A stretch of DNA of 48,942 nucleotides from Prevotellaceae bacterium (GCA_031270065.1 JAISYF010000125.1:1-48942); one strand, 5' to 3'; positions 17,203 through 25,698 are shown, counted from the first letter of the stretch. The notes: generated from the sequence alone by a model not told the origin. Translations and numbers: made by a program.

Positions 17203-17883
17203 TTAAATTTTTAAATTATCAAATTCTATTTTTAAAATTTTCGGCACAAGCAGCCTGTTTTCTATTGCGTTGTGCGAGGCTAAATCTTCTTCGCAGGTGA
17301 AAATGTCGAAGAGTACGCTGGTGAGTTCGTAGGTGCTTTTTATCGGGTAATATTTTATTATAATGCTTTTAAATTCGGTCAGACGCGCCTCAATTTGATT
17401 GTGTTGGCGGGCAAACATTTCTATATTGTAGTTCGCTTTCGGCTTGCCTTCGATTAGCGATAAAATATAGGGAAAAACTGTTTTTTCCTCGTAATTCATA
17501 TGCTTTTTTACCTCAGCAACATATTCGTCAAAATAAAAAAGAACAGCCTTTGAAAGTTCGGAATTGCCGTTTTGCAGCACTTCCGACAATTTTTCGCGTA
17601 TAGCAGGCAAACGGAATTGCAAAAAATAGGAATGTGAATTTTGTAAATATTTCAAAACCGCCTTTAACGACACCTCTTTTACACTGAAGTTTGTCTTGTT
17701 TTCAACATCAAGCAACGCCTCCACAATAGCGAGAAAAGTATTTGTATCTACTTGATTTTCAGCGCATACTTCGCGGATTGTTTTGTCGCCGAACCCAAGC
17801 GCAATTCCAAAACGCGCCATCACAAGCATCATCTTGTAGTGGCTCGTTACAAGCAAACTCATTTTGTCAGTAGGTTTGTACAT
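17203..17883 (-). CDS. Hemerythrin-domain protein (ScdA/RIC-like)
   Basis: A 226-residue cytosolic protein; the ATG at 17883 (MYKPTDKMSLLV) is preferred to an upstream one that overlaps the hairpin at 17921. The C-terminal two thirds carry the hemerythrin/HHE pattern of metal ligands: LQNSHSYF, KKHMNYEEKTVFPYI, ARQHNQIEARL and ASHNAIENRLLVP. A short N-terminal part (about 1-75) has no clear function. Related proteins bind a di-iron centre and take part in oxygen or nitric-oxide sensing or in Fe-S repair. The LuxR-type regulator with the unusual receiver follows directly, so the two may form a redox-responsive unit; this is inferred from adjacency only. Confidence 0.82.
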   Translation of the reverse strand: MYKPTDKMSLLVTSHYKMMLVMARFGIALGFGDKTIREVCAENQVDTNTFLAIVEALLDVENKTNFSVKEVSLKAVLKYLQNSHSYFLQFRLPAIREKLSEVLQNGNSELSKAVLFYFDEYVAEVKKHMNYEEKTVFPYILSLIEGKPKANYNIEMFARQHNQIEARLTEFKSIIIKYYPIKSTYELTSVLFDIFTCEEDLASHNAIENRLLVPKILKIEFDNLKI

Positions 17884-17920
17884 AATCAGTTGTAAGTTAA
17901 ACTTTGTAAGTAATAAGCAG

Positions 17921-17941
17921 GGGCGCAATTAAATTGCGCCC
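17921..17941 (-). terminator. Palindromic hairpin after the Skp-like lipoprotein gene
   Basis: GGGCGCAATT and AATTGCGCCC surround a single central base, giving a near-perfect 21-base palindrome 26 bases past the stop of the upstream gene at 17967. A strong T-run is lacking, so it could also be a dispersed repeat. Confidence 0.5.
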
Positions 17942-17966
17942 TTACAAAATTATTTATTGCAAAAAA

Positions 17967-18542
17967 TTATTTGTATCTTTTATTCAAAAACGCCAAAACT
18001 TCTTTGGTAATATTCAAAGCCTCGTCTGAATAAAGTACGTTGTCGTTCATTGAATTTGTTGAAAGCACAAGCGAAAATCTGCCTTTGTTGAGTTCTTTGA
18101 TAGCGAGTTCGATGCTGTCTTTTAATTGCTGTCCAAGTTTCGATTGTTCAACCATAAAATCGTTTTCGAGTTTTGCGCTATGTTCCTGTAAATCAGTCTG
18201 TTTTTTTTGCAAACGATTTGCTTCGCTTTCCGCTCTTTCGCGGCTTAGGAATGCGTTATTTTCATATTTTTTCTGAAAATCTGCCATTTCATTGCTTAAT
18301 TGGCGTGCCTTTGTGTTGAGAGAAAGGCGCGCGTCTTCTGCTTTTCTTGTTAAAGATTCTTGTGCATTTACGGCAAAGGCGTAATTCAAAATAATTGAAT
18401 CGGAATTTACCACAGCAATCGACAAAGAAGTTGTTTTCTCTGTTGTTTCATTCGGCTCAACGACAGTTTGTCCGTTATTCTGCGAATTTTTGCACGCTGC
18501 AAAAATCACTGCAACCGTTAATAGAAAAAAGATTTTTTTCAT
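17967..18542 (-). CDS. Skp/OmpH-like periplasmic lipoprotein
   Basis: A 191-residue protein with a lipoprotein signal (MKKIFFLLTVAVIFAAC; lipobox AAC). After a Thr-rich linker comes an OmpH/Skp pattern: IAVVNSDSIILNY near residue 45, a long coiled coil (about 60-135; ARQLSNEMADFQKKYENN, ANRLQKKQTDLQEHSAKLEN), then a terminal strand-helix segment (FSLVLSTNSM, ITKEVLAFLNKRYK). Skp-type proteins chaperone outer-membrane proteins in the periplasm. A lipid anchor is not typical of classical Skp but is seen in Bacteroidota relatives. It lies 31 bases after the 52-residue membrane-protein gene and may share its transcript. Confidence 0.82.
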   Translation of the reverse strand: MKKIFFLLTVAVIFAACKNSQNNGQTVVEPNETTEKTTSLSIAVVNSDSIILNYAFAVNAQESLTRKAEDARLSLNTKARQLSNEMADFQKKYENNAFLSRERAESEANRLQKKQTDLQEHSAKLENDFMVEQSKLGQQLKDSIELAIKELNKGRFSLVLSTNSMNDNVLYSDEALNITKEVLAFLNKRYK

Positions 18543-18573
18543 AAATAATCTTTTAATTTTTAATTATTAATTT

Positions 18574-18732
18574 TCAATTATTCAAGCAAGTTATTCCGCG
18601 TTTTTTTAATTCTTTATTTGCCGAAATGTGCGTGTTTGGAAATTTACCGTTTTTTGTAAAAAAAACTTTTATTCCCAGCATCGCAAATCCTGCAAAAAGC
18701 AGTATAAATGTTATTATAAACGCCTCAAACAT
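18574..18732 (-). CDS. 52-residue conserved-looking membrane protein
   Basis: A short gene: ATG at 18732, stop at 18574. The product has one N-terminal membrane segment (MFEAFIITFILLFAGFAMLG), then a polar tail with FFTKNGKFPNTHI, ANKELKKRGITC. I recall small Bacteroidota proteins ('membrane or secreted protein') with the same FPNTH ... LRKKGI.C pattern, so this is very likely a real conserved gene of unknown function. It starts a probable two-gene unit with the Skp-like lipoprotein 31 bases downstream. It is easily missed because of its length. Confidence 0.7.
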   Translation of the reverse strand: MFEAFIITFILLFAGFAMLGIKVFFTKNGKFPNTHISANKELKKRGITCLNN

Positions 18733-18821
18733 AGCCTGAATTTTTTGACTGCAAAATTAATAAAAATTTTTCTTATGAAAAACAGTTTTGTTAAAAAAAA
18801 AAATTTAGTGTTTTTTTTATT

Positions 18822-19189
18822 ATTAATTTAACTTTCGCAAGCTTGTTAAATCATTGATATTGAGACAATTAAAGCAATCAGTAATTTTGCAAGATGCTCA
18901 TAATTAGAAAGTTAGTGTTTTTTGTCCCGAAGGGACAGTACCTTAATAACCGCAGGTAAGGCGGTAGCCGCAGCCTGCGGAAGCAAAATACCTCCCCGAC
19001 ATCAACTCCGTAGGAGTTGAACTGTGGCGATAAAGTTCAACTCCTACGGAGTTGATGTAAGGGGGGCTTACTTACCCTGCACTGCACTTCGCTGCGTTTG
19101 TGCAGGGTTATGAAAGTAACGCCCTATCGGGCGAAAACTACAAATATTGATTGTTAGCGAGTTGAGATACTTGCGAAAGTTGAATTAAT
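18822..19189. repeat. 368-bp hairpin-rich element bounded by 20-bp inverted repeats
   Basis: ATTAATTTAACTTTCGCAAG at 18822-18841 and its complement with one mismatch at 19170-19189 bound the element. Inside are several GC-rich hairpins: GTCCCGAAGGGAC near 18924, CCGCAGG...CCTGCGG near 18951-18980, a 23-bp perfect stem at 19000-19057, and CCCTGCAC...GTGCAGGG near 19075-19108. No reading frame fills it. It resembles composite repeats found between genes in gut Bacteroidota. The outer inverted repeats suggest a MITE or non-autonomous element. It fills most of the 676-base gap upstream of the T9SS cargo gene. Confidence 0.65.
19000..19057. repeat. 23-bp perfect stem-loop within the 368-bp element
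   Basis: CATCAACTCCGTAGGAGTTG followed by AAC (19000-19022) pairs perfectly with 19035-19057 around a 12-base loop. Each arm also contains the smaller palindrome CAACTCCTACGGAGTTG-type sequence. The structure should be very stable as RNA or as cruciform DNA. Confidence 0.75.
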
Positions 19190-19221
19190 AATTAATTTAA
19201 CATTTTTCTTTCTTTAAATTG

Positions 19222-19300
19222 CTCAAATATTCAAATTGCATTTTCAAATTGCATTTTTGCATTTTCAAATCTTCAAATTATCAAATTTTCAAATTGTATT
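19222..19300. repeat. TCAAATTGCATTTTTGCA tract
   Basis: Repeats of TCAAATT, TTGCATTTT and TCAAATTTTC upstream of the T9SS cargo gene promoter. It is one orientation of the family at 25402 and 34135. It carries no reading frame. Confidence 0.55.
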
Positions 19301-19332
19301 TAAAATTTGTGTTCCAAAAAAATTTAAAAAAA

Positions 19333-19367
19333 TTTGTTTATTTTCAAAAAATAATTACTACCTTTGC
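19333..19367 (+). promoter_or_regulatory. Bacteroidota-type promoter of the T9SS cargo gene
   Basis: TTTG at 19333-19336 and TACCTTTGC at 19359-19367 form a good -33/-7 pair with 22 bases between. The start codon is 42 bases further on. Confidence 0.65.
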
Positions 19368-19408
19368 GTTTTAGTATTAAATTTCAGGGATTTTAAAAAC
19401 TTACAATT

Positions 19409-21829
19409 ATGAAAAAATCTACATCTTTATTGATTTTTATTTGTGTTTTGCTTTCTATTCAAAGCATTTTTGCCGTTTGCAATTTGACCAATGTAACTGT
19501 TAACACAAATGTTGAAAGACCTGCCGGGTCAGGCATTATGGGTATTACAATCGGAAATTTTACAGGAACAGCCACCTACGACATTATCCTAACCCGCTCT
19601 TCAACGGGGGAAGAAACCATTATCAACGGCGTTTCGGCAAATCCGCCTGTTTATAATTATTTTATTCCCTATACCGATTTATACAACGGCGACTATACTG
19701 TAAAGATGCGCCGTCATTGCTCCAACGGCGAGGAAAGCGATTGGTCGGAAGAATATTTTTTGCCGATTTACAGCACTCTTTGCAAATACGACCTGCCTGC
19801 CGCCTGTACAGGCATTGCCCTGCCCGCCACAGGCACCTCGCCTGAGAACATAAAAGAGATTACTATTGAGTGCAGCACTTTTGACGGCTTTTTAAAACCG
19901 AGCATAGTGGCAAACGGCGGAAATATCACAAACTACACCGTTTCATCTATTCCTTACGCACCGCCCTACCCCTCATCTTACGGCACACAGATTTTTGCAG
20001 ATGCCGAAGACGACATTCACGACGGAATTACAAATTTGCCTTTTAATTTTTGTTTTTACGGAAATACCTACGATAAAGCAGTGGTAAGTTCAAACGGTTT
20101 TATTCATTTTAATTTTTCTTATGCAAATCAACATGCAGGGTATTTATTTTTAGGTCTTGCAGATATTCCAAATCCAAATTTTCGTGAAGATTGGAGAAAT
20201 GCTATTTATGGAGTATTTAATGATATTGACCCAGCATTCATTAATAAAACAGGCGGTTCTATCAGAAAGGCGATACTCGGAGAATTTCCTTGCCGAGTTT
20301 TGAGTGTAACCTGGTATAAAATACCAAGATTTGCTTGCCACGGCAGGGATAATGATCCAGACATTATTGATACATATCAAATTATACTTTACGAAGGCTC
20401 GAATATTATTGAAGTTTATGTGAAAAGCAGAGGAGATTGCAGTTTTAACGAAGGTAAAGGTATTATTGGAGTACAGAATGCAACAGGCTCGTTGGCAACA
20501 GTCGCTCCGGGCAGAAATCTGTCAAATACTTGGACTGCACAAAATGAGGGATGGCGTTTTACTCCCGTAGCAGAACCAAATTATACGGTAACTTGGTATA
20601 TCAATGGGCAATCCTCTTGGACTGGAGAAAATTTGCCGTTAGATTTCGGCGAATTGGAGGGCGATACCGTTGTTTCGCGCCTCAACTTCACTTCCTGCAA
20701 CGGCGATATTATTGATTTTTCCGACACCGCCATTATTCATTGGGACATTCAGATAGAAAACTACAAAGACTCAATTTGCCAAAATACGCGCTATATCAAG
20801 CACGGTTTTAATATAGACCCGCAAGCAAAGGCAGACACTGTTATATACTGCACCAAAACGGCAGGCTACGGCGGTCCTTGCGATGCAGTTTCTAATCTTG
20901 AATTAAAAATTTTGCCGAATAAAAATTCTCAATACAGCCAAAATATCTGTAACGGTGATGTAGTGGATTTCTTTGGACAACAACTTACTGAATCTGGACG
21001 TTACCAACATCACGGAGAAACAGGGTCTGGCTGCGACAGTACGATTGAAATAAACTTGTCTGTCAGTCCCAAACTACAAGTATCTGTTGCACAAATCCCC
21101 GATAATATTTGCGCAGACGACTCATATTTTAAAATCCCGTATTCGATAAGCGAGGGAGAAGTATCAGAGTTTAATGTTGAATTTGAAACAAAAGAAACCG
21201 TGCAGGGCTTTATCAGCGGACAGCATCTTTTTGAGGCAAACGAAGTTACAATTCTTATTCCGCAAGATGTGCGCCCCGACCATTACAACGTAAAAATTGT
21301 GTTTATGGACACGCTCTACAAATGCGGCGATGTAACTGTCGACAGTATTCCATTTACAATAAATTACAAAAAATCAATTATAGAGCAGAATTGGAATGAC
21401 GTTATCGCGCTGCTGAACAAAGACCACAACGGCGGTTTTGAGTTTTCCCATTATCAATGGTACAAAAATATGGAGAAAATTGACGGATACACTGGTTCTT
21501 ATATCTACCTGCCCGAAGGGCTTGACACAACAGCGCAATATTGTTTGCAAATAAAGAGGATTGACGACGGCGTAACGCTTTTCACCTGCCCTATTACGCC
21601 TGTTACCAAAAGTGAAACTGAAAAACCGCAAGTAGAACAAAACGGCAACGGTACATTCAAAATTTCGGCACAGAAAAACGGATACGTCAATATCTGGAGC
21701 ATCTACGGTCATTTTATTGAAAGAAAAAATCTGCCGTCAGAAATTAATCTCTCTGTTTCAGGCGTTTATCTATTTGAAATTGTGCTTGAAAACGACACAA
21801 GAGTAGTAGAAAAAGTTGTAGTAAAATAA
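19409..21829 (+). CDS. Large secreted protein with T9SS type A sorting domain
   Basis: An 806-residue protein with a Sec signal (MKKSTSLLIFICVLLSIQSIFA). The N-terminal part (about 25-125) looks like a fibronectin III-like fold (TATYDIILTRSSTGEE, YTVKMRRHCSNGEESDWSE). A nidogen-like segment follows (about 205-390; LPFNFCFYGNTYDKAVVSSN, IYGVFNDIDPAF, IIEVYVKSR, GIIGVQNATG). Later segments have paired cysteines and are gliding-motility/CHU-protein-like. The C-terminus (about 735-806; KNGYVNIWSIYG, GVYLFEIVLENDTRVVEKVV) fits a T9SS sorting domain. It is predicted to be displayed on or released from the cell surface. It has its own promoter; no neighbour clearly shares its function. The ligand or role cannot be read from sequence. 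Confidence 0.8.
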   Translation: MKKSTSLLIFICVLLSIQSIFAVCNLTNVTVNTNVERPAGSGIMGITIGNFTGTATYDIILTRSSTGEETIINGVSANPPVYNYFIPYTDLYNGDYTVKMRRHCSNGEESDWSEEYFLPIYSTLCKYDLPAACTGIALPATGTSPENIKEITIECSTFDGFLKPSIVANGGNITNYTVSSIPYAPPYPSSYGTQIFADAEDDIHDGITNLPFNFCFYGNTYDKAVVSSNGFIHFNFSYANQHAGYLFLGLADIPNPNFREDWRNAIYGVFNDIDPAFINKTGGSIRKAILGEFPCRVLSVTWYKIPRFACHGRDNDPDIIDTYQIILYEGSNIIEVYVKSRGDCSFNEGKGIIGVQNATGSLATVAPGRNLSNTWTAQNEGWRFTPVAEPNYTVTWYINGQSSWTGENLPLDFGELEGDTVVSRLNFTSCNGDIIDFSDTAIIHWDIQIENYKDSICQNTRYIKHGFNIDPQAKADTVIYCTKTAGYGGPCDAVSNLELKILPNKNSQYSQNICNGDVVDFFGQQLTESGRYQHHGETGSGCDSTIEINLSVSPKLQVSVAQIPDNICADDSYFKIPYSISEGEVSEFNVEFETKETVQGFISGQHLFEANEVTILIPQDVRPDHYNVKIVFMDTLYKCGDVTVDSIPFTINYKKSIIEQNWNDVIALLNKDHNGGFEFSHYQWYKNMEKIDGYTGSYIYLPEGLDTTAQYCLQIKRIDDGVTLFTCPITPVTKSETEKPQVEQNGNGTFKISAQKNGYVNIWSIYGHFIERKNLPSEINLSVSGVYLFEIVLENDTRVVEKVVVK

Positions 21830-21917
21830 TTAATAGTGATTAGTTTTTAGTTTTTAGTTTTTATAATCACTGTTTACTATTCACTATTCACTAATAACTA
21901 ATAACTAAATATGAAAT

Positions 21918-22325
21918 ATGAAATATTTTGAAACCACAATAAAAGTGCGCGATTACGAATGTGATGCGCAAGGCGTTGTAAATAACGCTAATTATCTGCA
22001 CTATTTCGAGGCTACGCGGCACGAATTTATGGAAATGTGCGGACTGAGGTTGAGGGATTTGACCGAAAAAAATATTTTGCCCGTTGTTCGCAATGCGCAA
22101 ATAAGTTACAAAAGTTCTTTGCGCGGTTCAGACATATTTTTGAGCCGAGTTTATACCGAACGCGAAGGCTTGAAATACATTTTCAGGCAGGAAATACGCC
22201 GATTGCCAGAGGAAACCCTTTGCGCAAAAGGCATTATCGAAGTCGTCTGTTTGATAAACGGCAAACTCGCCGAGCCAAAACTTTTTGACGAAATTTTTAA
22301 AGATTATATCGTATGGAAAAATTGA
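21918..22325 (+). CDS. 4HBT-family acyl-CoA thioesterase (YbgC-like)
   Basis: A 135-residue hot-dog-fold protein. The signature YECDAQGVVNNANYLHYFEA (residues about 13-32) contains the catalytic Asp of the YbgC/FadM-type 4-hydroxybenzoyl-CoA thioesterase family, and the rest follows the family length and layout (SYKSSLRGSD, YIFRQEI). It hydrolyses acyl-CoA or acyl-ACP thioesters; the substrate cannot be inferred. It lies 88 bases after the T9SS cargo gene, in a gap of AGTTTTTAG/CACTATT short repeats, and converges with the barrel gene. A small GTGGTTTTCACCAC hairpin (22342-22355) follows and may help to end transcription. Confidence 0.88.
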   Translation: MKYFETTIKVRDYECDAQGVVNNANYLHYFEATRHEFMEMCGLRLRDLTEKNILPVVRNAQISYKSSLRGSDIFLSRVYTEREGLKYIFRQEIRRLPEETLCAKGIIEVVCLINGKLAEPKLFDEIFKDYIVWKN

Positions 22326-22413
22326 AAGTATAAAGTTTCCTGTGGTTTTCACCACGCTCAACTACCCGTACTGTAAATGTTCTAAATGCAGGCAAAAATT
22401 ATGAATTTTTAAT

Positions 22414-23679
22414 TTAAAACGCCTCATTTACAGTGATATAGAAATTATACGATTTAATATTGCGGAAATTTTTATCATAATTATTCCGCGCAATATCGAA
22501 ACGCAGATTGGCATTTGATTTGTTAATCCGCACACGTAAACCAAAGCCGTAGCCGATTTTGGGCGTTGTAAATTGCCAATGCCGCAAATTATATACATCG
22601 CCAATTCCTGCAAAAACCGCAGCCTTAAAAATCCGCCAAATTGGAATGCGGAACTCTGCCTGAATGCCAGCCATAACATCATCGTTCCACATTTTAGAGC
22701 GTACTCCACGTATAAATTCCATTCCGCCGATTGTGGCAAGCATCTGAAACGGAGGCGGGTCATCAGCCAAATTCCATTCGGTAAGAAATTGCCACGCAAA
22801 AATAAAATTATTGTAAATAGTAAAATATTGCCGAAAATCAATCTGCAATTTTATCATTTGATAACTGCTGCCAAAAATCGGCTTGTAACTCGTTAAAACG
22901 CTTTTAAAAAACTGCCCTTTTCGCGGGTAAAACATTTCGTTGCGCGAGTCATAAGAGATAATTCCGCCAAGTCCGAGCATAAAATATTTTTCAAATCCGC
23001 GAGTTTTTTGCTCAAACATAGTGTTTTTGCCGAGTTCGTTGTCAACTCCTGCCGAGGCATTTTCCCAACGCATTGCAAAATTTAAGCCCGCAAGCCAATG
23101 TCCTTTTACAATCGTTTGAGGCTGCAAAATAAGGTGAAAATTATCAGAATTATACGAAAAAGGCTGCGTTAAAAGTTGATTTTTGCGGTTTCCAATACCG
23201 TAAAAAACATCGTAGAAATGCCGAAAACTGACATTTGAATAGAGAAACCATTTTTGCTTTTTATCAAGATAAATGGTAGATAACACATTGACATTAAACT
23301 GTTTATTGAGTGTGTAAGAAACGTTGAAACCTAACGTGCCAACCCGCCCATCAGTTTTTTTCGGTTTGATATAGTATGCGCCCGCCGCGCCAAACCCCCA
23401 ATTAGTTTCAGGCTGGTAATTTACAAGCGGGGTTGCGATAAAATTCCAGTCCAATTCGCCTGTAAAAATGGCTTTTATAAAGGAAAAAACAATATTCTTT
23501 TTTTTCTGTAAAACACTGTCAATCAACGTTGTATCAACCAACGCTGTATCAATCAACGCTGTATCAATCAAAAGAGAATCCGAAACTTGCTCAAACAAAT
23601 TTTCGGACAACTCACTTTGCGCAAAAGCGGATGCTGAAAACACAAAAAACAGAATAAAAATTGCAACCTTTTTTAACAC
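22414..23679 (-). CDS. BamA/TamA-like outer-membrane beta-barrel protein
   Basis: A 421-residue protein with a Sec signal (MLKKVAIFILFFVFSASAFA), a short repetitive segment (about 35-55, repeated IDTAL/VDTTL units from about 15-base DNA repeats near 23515-23575), then a 16-strand-like barrel with aromatic-ended strands. GGMEFIRGVR near residue 318 resembles the RG motif of the conserved loop in Omp85 proteins, and GFGLRVRINKSNANLRFDIA fits the last strands. There are no POTRA domains, so it is more like the small 'surface antigen' barrel-only members than BamA itself. The function could be protein or lipid handling at the outer membrane. It lies 72 bases after frr in the same direction. Confidence 0.8.
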   Translation of the reverse strand: MLKKVAIFILFFVFSASAFAQSELSENLFEQVSDSLLIDTALIDTALVDTTLIDSVLQKKKNIVFSFIKAIFTGELDWNFIATPLVNYQPETNWGFGAAGAYYIKPKKTDGRVGTLGFNVSYTLNKQFNVNVLSTIYLDKKQKWFLYSNVSFRHFYDVFYGIGNRKNQLLTQPFSYNSDNFHLILQPQTIVKGHWLAGLNFAMRWENASAGVDNELGKNTMFEQKTRGFEKYFMLGLGGIISYDSRNEMFYPRKGQFFKSVLTSYKPIFGSSYQMIKLQIDFRQYFTIYNNFIFAWQFLTEWNLADDPPPFQMLATIGGMEFIRGVRSKMWNDDVMAGIQAEFRIPIWRIFKAAVFAGIGDVYNLRHWQFTTPKIGYGFGLRVRINKSNANLRFDIARNNYDKNFRNIKSYNFYITVNEAF

Positions 23680-23751
23680 TTAAAACTAAAATATTAATGA
23701 CACAATGCAATTAAACGCAAAAATCATTAATTTATTGTCCATTTTTATTGC

Positions 23752-24318
23752 TTACACCGTCATTATTTCTTTTTCTTTTGCTACAAGAAGTTCATCAAGT
23801 TTTTTGATAAACTTGTCGTGAATTTTCTGTATTTCCGCCTCGCCGTCTTTTTCAATGTCCTCAGGCATACCGTTTTTAATCTCTTTTTTGAGTTTTTCGA
23901 TAGCCTCTCGGCGTGCATTTCTAACACTCACTTTCACCTCTTCTGCCTCGTTTTTCGCTTGTTTTACAAGTTGTTTGCGGCGTTCTTCGGTAAGCGGCGG
24001 AATTGCAAGGCGGATTATCTCGCCGTTGTTTTGCGGCGTAATGCCGACATCTGAGCAGAGAATTGCCTTTTCTATTACGGCAATCGTCTTTTTGTCCCAA
24101 GGTTGAATTGCGATAGTGCGCGCATCGGGCGTAGTGATAGTCGCCACATTCGACAACGGCACCATTGAGCCGTAAGAATTAACCCTTACGCCGTCAAGAA
24201 TTTTTATATTCGCCTTTCCTGCGCGAATATGCGCAAGAGTCTCGCCAAGAAATTCCACGCTCAACTGCATATCTTCCTCAGCAGATTTAATGATGCTTTT
24301 TACTTTTTCGTCAATCAT
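23752..24318 (-). CDS. frr: Ribosome recycling factor
   Basis: A 188-residue protein of normal length for RRF. Family motifs are present: HIRAGKANIKILDGVRVNSYG, LSNVATITTPDARTIAIQPW, RLAIPPLTEERRKQLVKQAK and VSVRNARREA near the C-terminal half, forming the three-helix bundle with the inserted beta domain. Together with EF-G it splits the post-termination ribosome. It may be read together with the barrel gene downstream; the phosphate butyryltransferase gene lies 103 bases upstream across a T-rich gap that could terminate. No pyrH is adjacent, although pyrH-frr pairing is common elsewhere. Confidence 0.95.
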   Translation of the reverse strand: MIDEKVKSIIKSAEEDMQLSVEFLGETLAHIRAGKANIKILDGVRVNSYGSMVPLSNVATITTPDARTIAIQPWDKKTIAVIEKAILCSDVGITPQNNGEIIRLAIPPLTEERRKQLVKQAKNEAEEVKVSVRNARREAIEKLKKEIKNGMPEDIEKDGEAEIQKIHDKFIKKLDELLVAKEKEIMTV

Positions 24319-24421
24319 ATCATTAGTTTTTAAAAGTTAAAAAATATAATTTATTGATTATCAATATTTTATAATTTTTTTTTTTTGTAAAATGAAAAAT
24401 ACAAAAATACATTTTTTTTTG

Positions 24422-25327
24422 TTACGCAAGCACAGCAGCCATACAAATGCTGTAAAATTTTGCGAGAGTGCTGTCGCTGCGCGAAGTGAGGACAACAGGC
24501 ACATCTGCTCCATAGAGCAAGCCCGCGAGTTCCGCCTGTCCGAATGTTTGAACGGTTTTGTAAAACACATTCGCCGAGTCGAAGTCGGGGAAAATCAACA
24601 CATCAGCATCGCCCAAAATTGGCGAAGGAATTTTTTTTATCGCCCCTCGCTCCTTATCTACCGCCACAAAAATATCGACAGGACCGTCAAGCACCGCATC
24701 GCCAAATTCACCGCTGCGGTAAAGTTCCATAATGTACTGATAATCTTGCATATAGTAGATTTTCGGGTTTGGCACTTCTGTTGCGTGAATGAGCGCAACT
24801 TTGGGCTTTTCTACGCCGAATTTTTTTGCAGTTTCGATACCGTATTTTATCATTGCAATGCGCTGCTCTTTGTTCGGGTCTGGAATAACGGCAGGGTCGG
24901 AGAAAAAAAGCATTTTATGGTATTTTTCGATGTCGAAACAGGAAACATACGTAATCACGTTGCCGTTGGAGTGCAATCCTTTTTCTTTGTCGAGAATCGC
25001 CCGCAAAATAACGTCTGTATTCACGAGTCCTTTCATAAGAATGTCGCATTCGCCCGATTTTACAAGGCGCACCGCCTCTTCCGCAGCCATTTTTGGCTCG
25101 CCGACTTCCACAAAATGAATATGCGGATTTTGCGCGTTTTCACCTAAAAGTTTCTTGATTGCCTCTCGGTTGCCTGTGAGCGTTGCCGAAATAAATCCTG
25201 TGTTAATTCCCTGAACAACAGCCTCTAAGGTATGTTCGTCAAGCGCATTAGCCACTGCAAGCCGCAGGCGGTTTTCACTTTTTGCAAGATGCTCTTTGAG
25301 TTCCTCAAAATTTTTGATAGGTTTCAT
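24422..25327 (-). CDS. ptb: Phosphate butyryltransferase / phosphate acyltransferase
   Basis: A 301-residue protein of the phosphate acetyl/butyryl-transferase family. It has ALDEHTLEAVVQGIN, GECDILMKGLVNTDVILRA, a central KPKVALIHATEVPNPK and the C-terminal substrate region (DVLIFPDFDSANVFYKT, AGLLYGADVPVVLTSRSDS). It converts butyryl-CoA (or another short acyl-CoA) and phosphate to the acyl phosphate and CoA, feeding ATP formation by a kinase. The length and motifs favour Ptb over the larger Pta. No butyrate kinase gene is adjacent in this window, so the physiological acyl group is uncertain. It has its own -7 box at 25356-25364. Confidence 0.8.
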   Translation of the reverse strand: MKPIKNFEELKEHLAKSENRLRLAVANALDEHTLEAVVQGINTGFISATLTGNREAIKKLLGENAQNPHIHFVEVGEPKMAAEEAVRLVKSGECDILMKGLVNTDVILRAILDKEKGLHSNGNVITYVSCFDIEKYHKMLFFSDPAVIPDPNKEQRIAMIKYGIETAKKFGVEKPKVALIHATEVPNPKIYYMQDYQYIMELYRSGEFGDAVLDGPVDIFVAVDKERGAIKKIPSPILGDADVLIFPDFDSANVFYKTVQTFGQAELAGLLYGADVPVVLTSRSDSTLAKFYSICMAAVLA

Positions 25328-25355
25328 AATTTTTTATGATAATAAATTTAAGACT

Positions 25356-25390
25356 GCAAAGGTAACATAAAATTTTCAATTATACACAAA
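25356..25390 (-). promoter_or_regulatory. Promoter of the phosphate acyltransferase gene
   Basis: On the minus strand, TTTG (25390-25387) is followed by TACCTTTGC (25364-25356), with 22 bases between. The start codon lies 29 bases downstream. Confidence 0.65.
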
Positions 25391-25401
25391 CTTGTAAAAA
25401 T

Positions 25402-25646
25402 ACAATTTGAAAATTTGAAAATTTGAAAATGCAATTTGAGGATTTGAGGATTTGAGGATTTGAAAATGCAATTCAAAAATACAATTTGAATATTTTGGAA
25501 TTTTAATTTCAAATTTTCAAATTGCATTTTTGCATTTTTGTATTTTCAAATTTTCAAATCCTCAAATTTTCAAATTGCATTTTTGCATTTTTGTATTTTC
25601 AAATTTTCAAATCCTCAAATTTTCAAATTTTCAAATTGAATTTTCA
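25402..25646. repeat. 245-bp palindromic tract of TTTGAAAATTTGA units
   Basis: It occupies most of the 371-base gap between ispH and the phosphate acyltransferase gene. The left half has repeats of AATTTGAAAATTTGA and GAGGATTTGAGGATTTGA; the right half has the complementary TCAAATTTTCAAATT with TTGCATTTTTGCATTTTTG spacers. The centre reads GAATATTTTGGAATTTTAATT. The halves are inverted relative to each other, so a very long imperfect hairpin is possible. The same centre recurs near 34165. No gene fits in it. Confidence 0.75.
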
Positions 25647-25698
25647 ATATTTATCCAATATGGAACATCTATTTGGCAAAACGCATAAAATAAGCGGA

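Noticed and set aside
25402..25646. Possible CRISPR array
   Set aside because: Units are short, irregular and inverted around a centre; there are no regular unique spacers and no cas genes.
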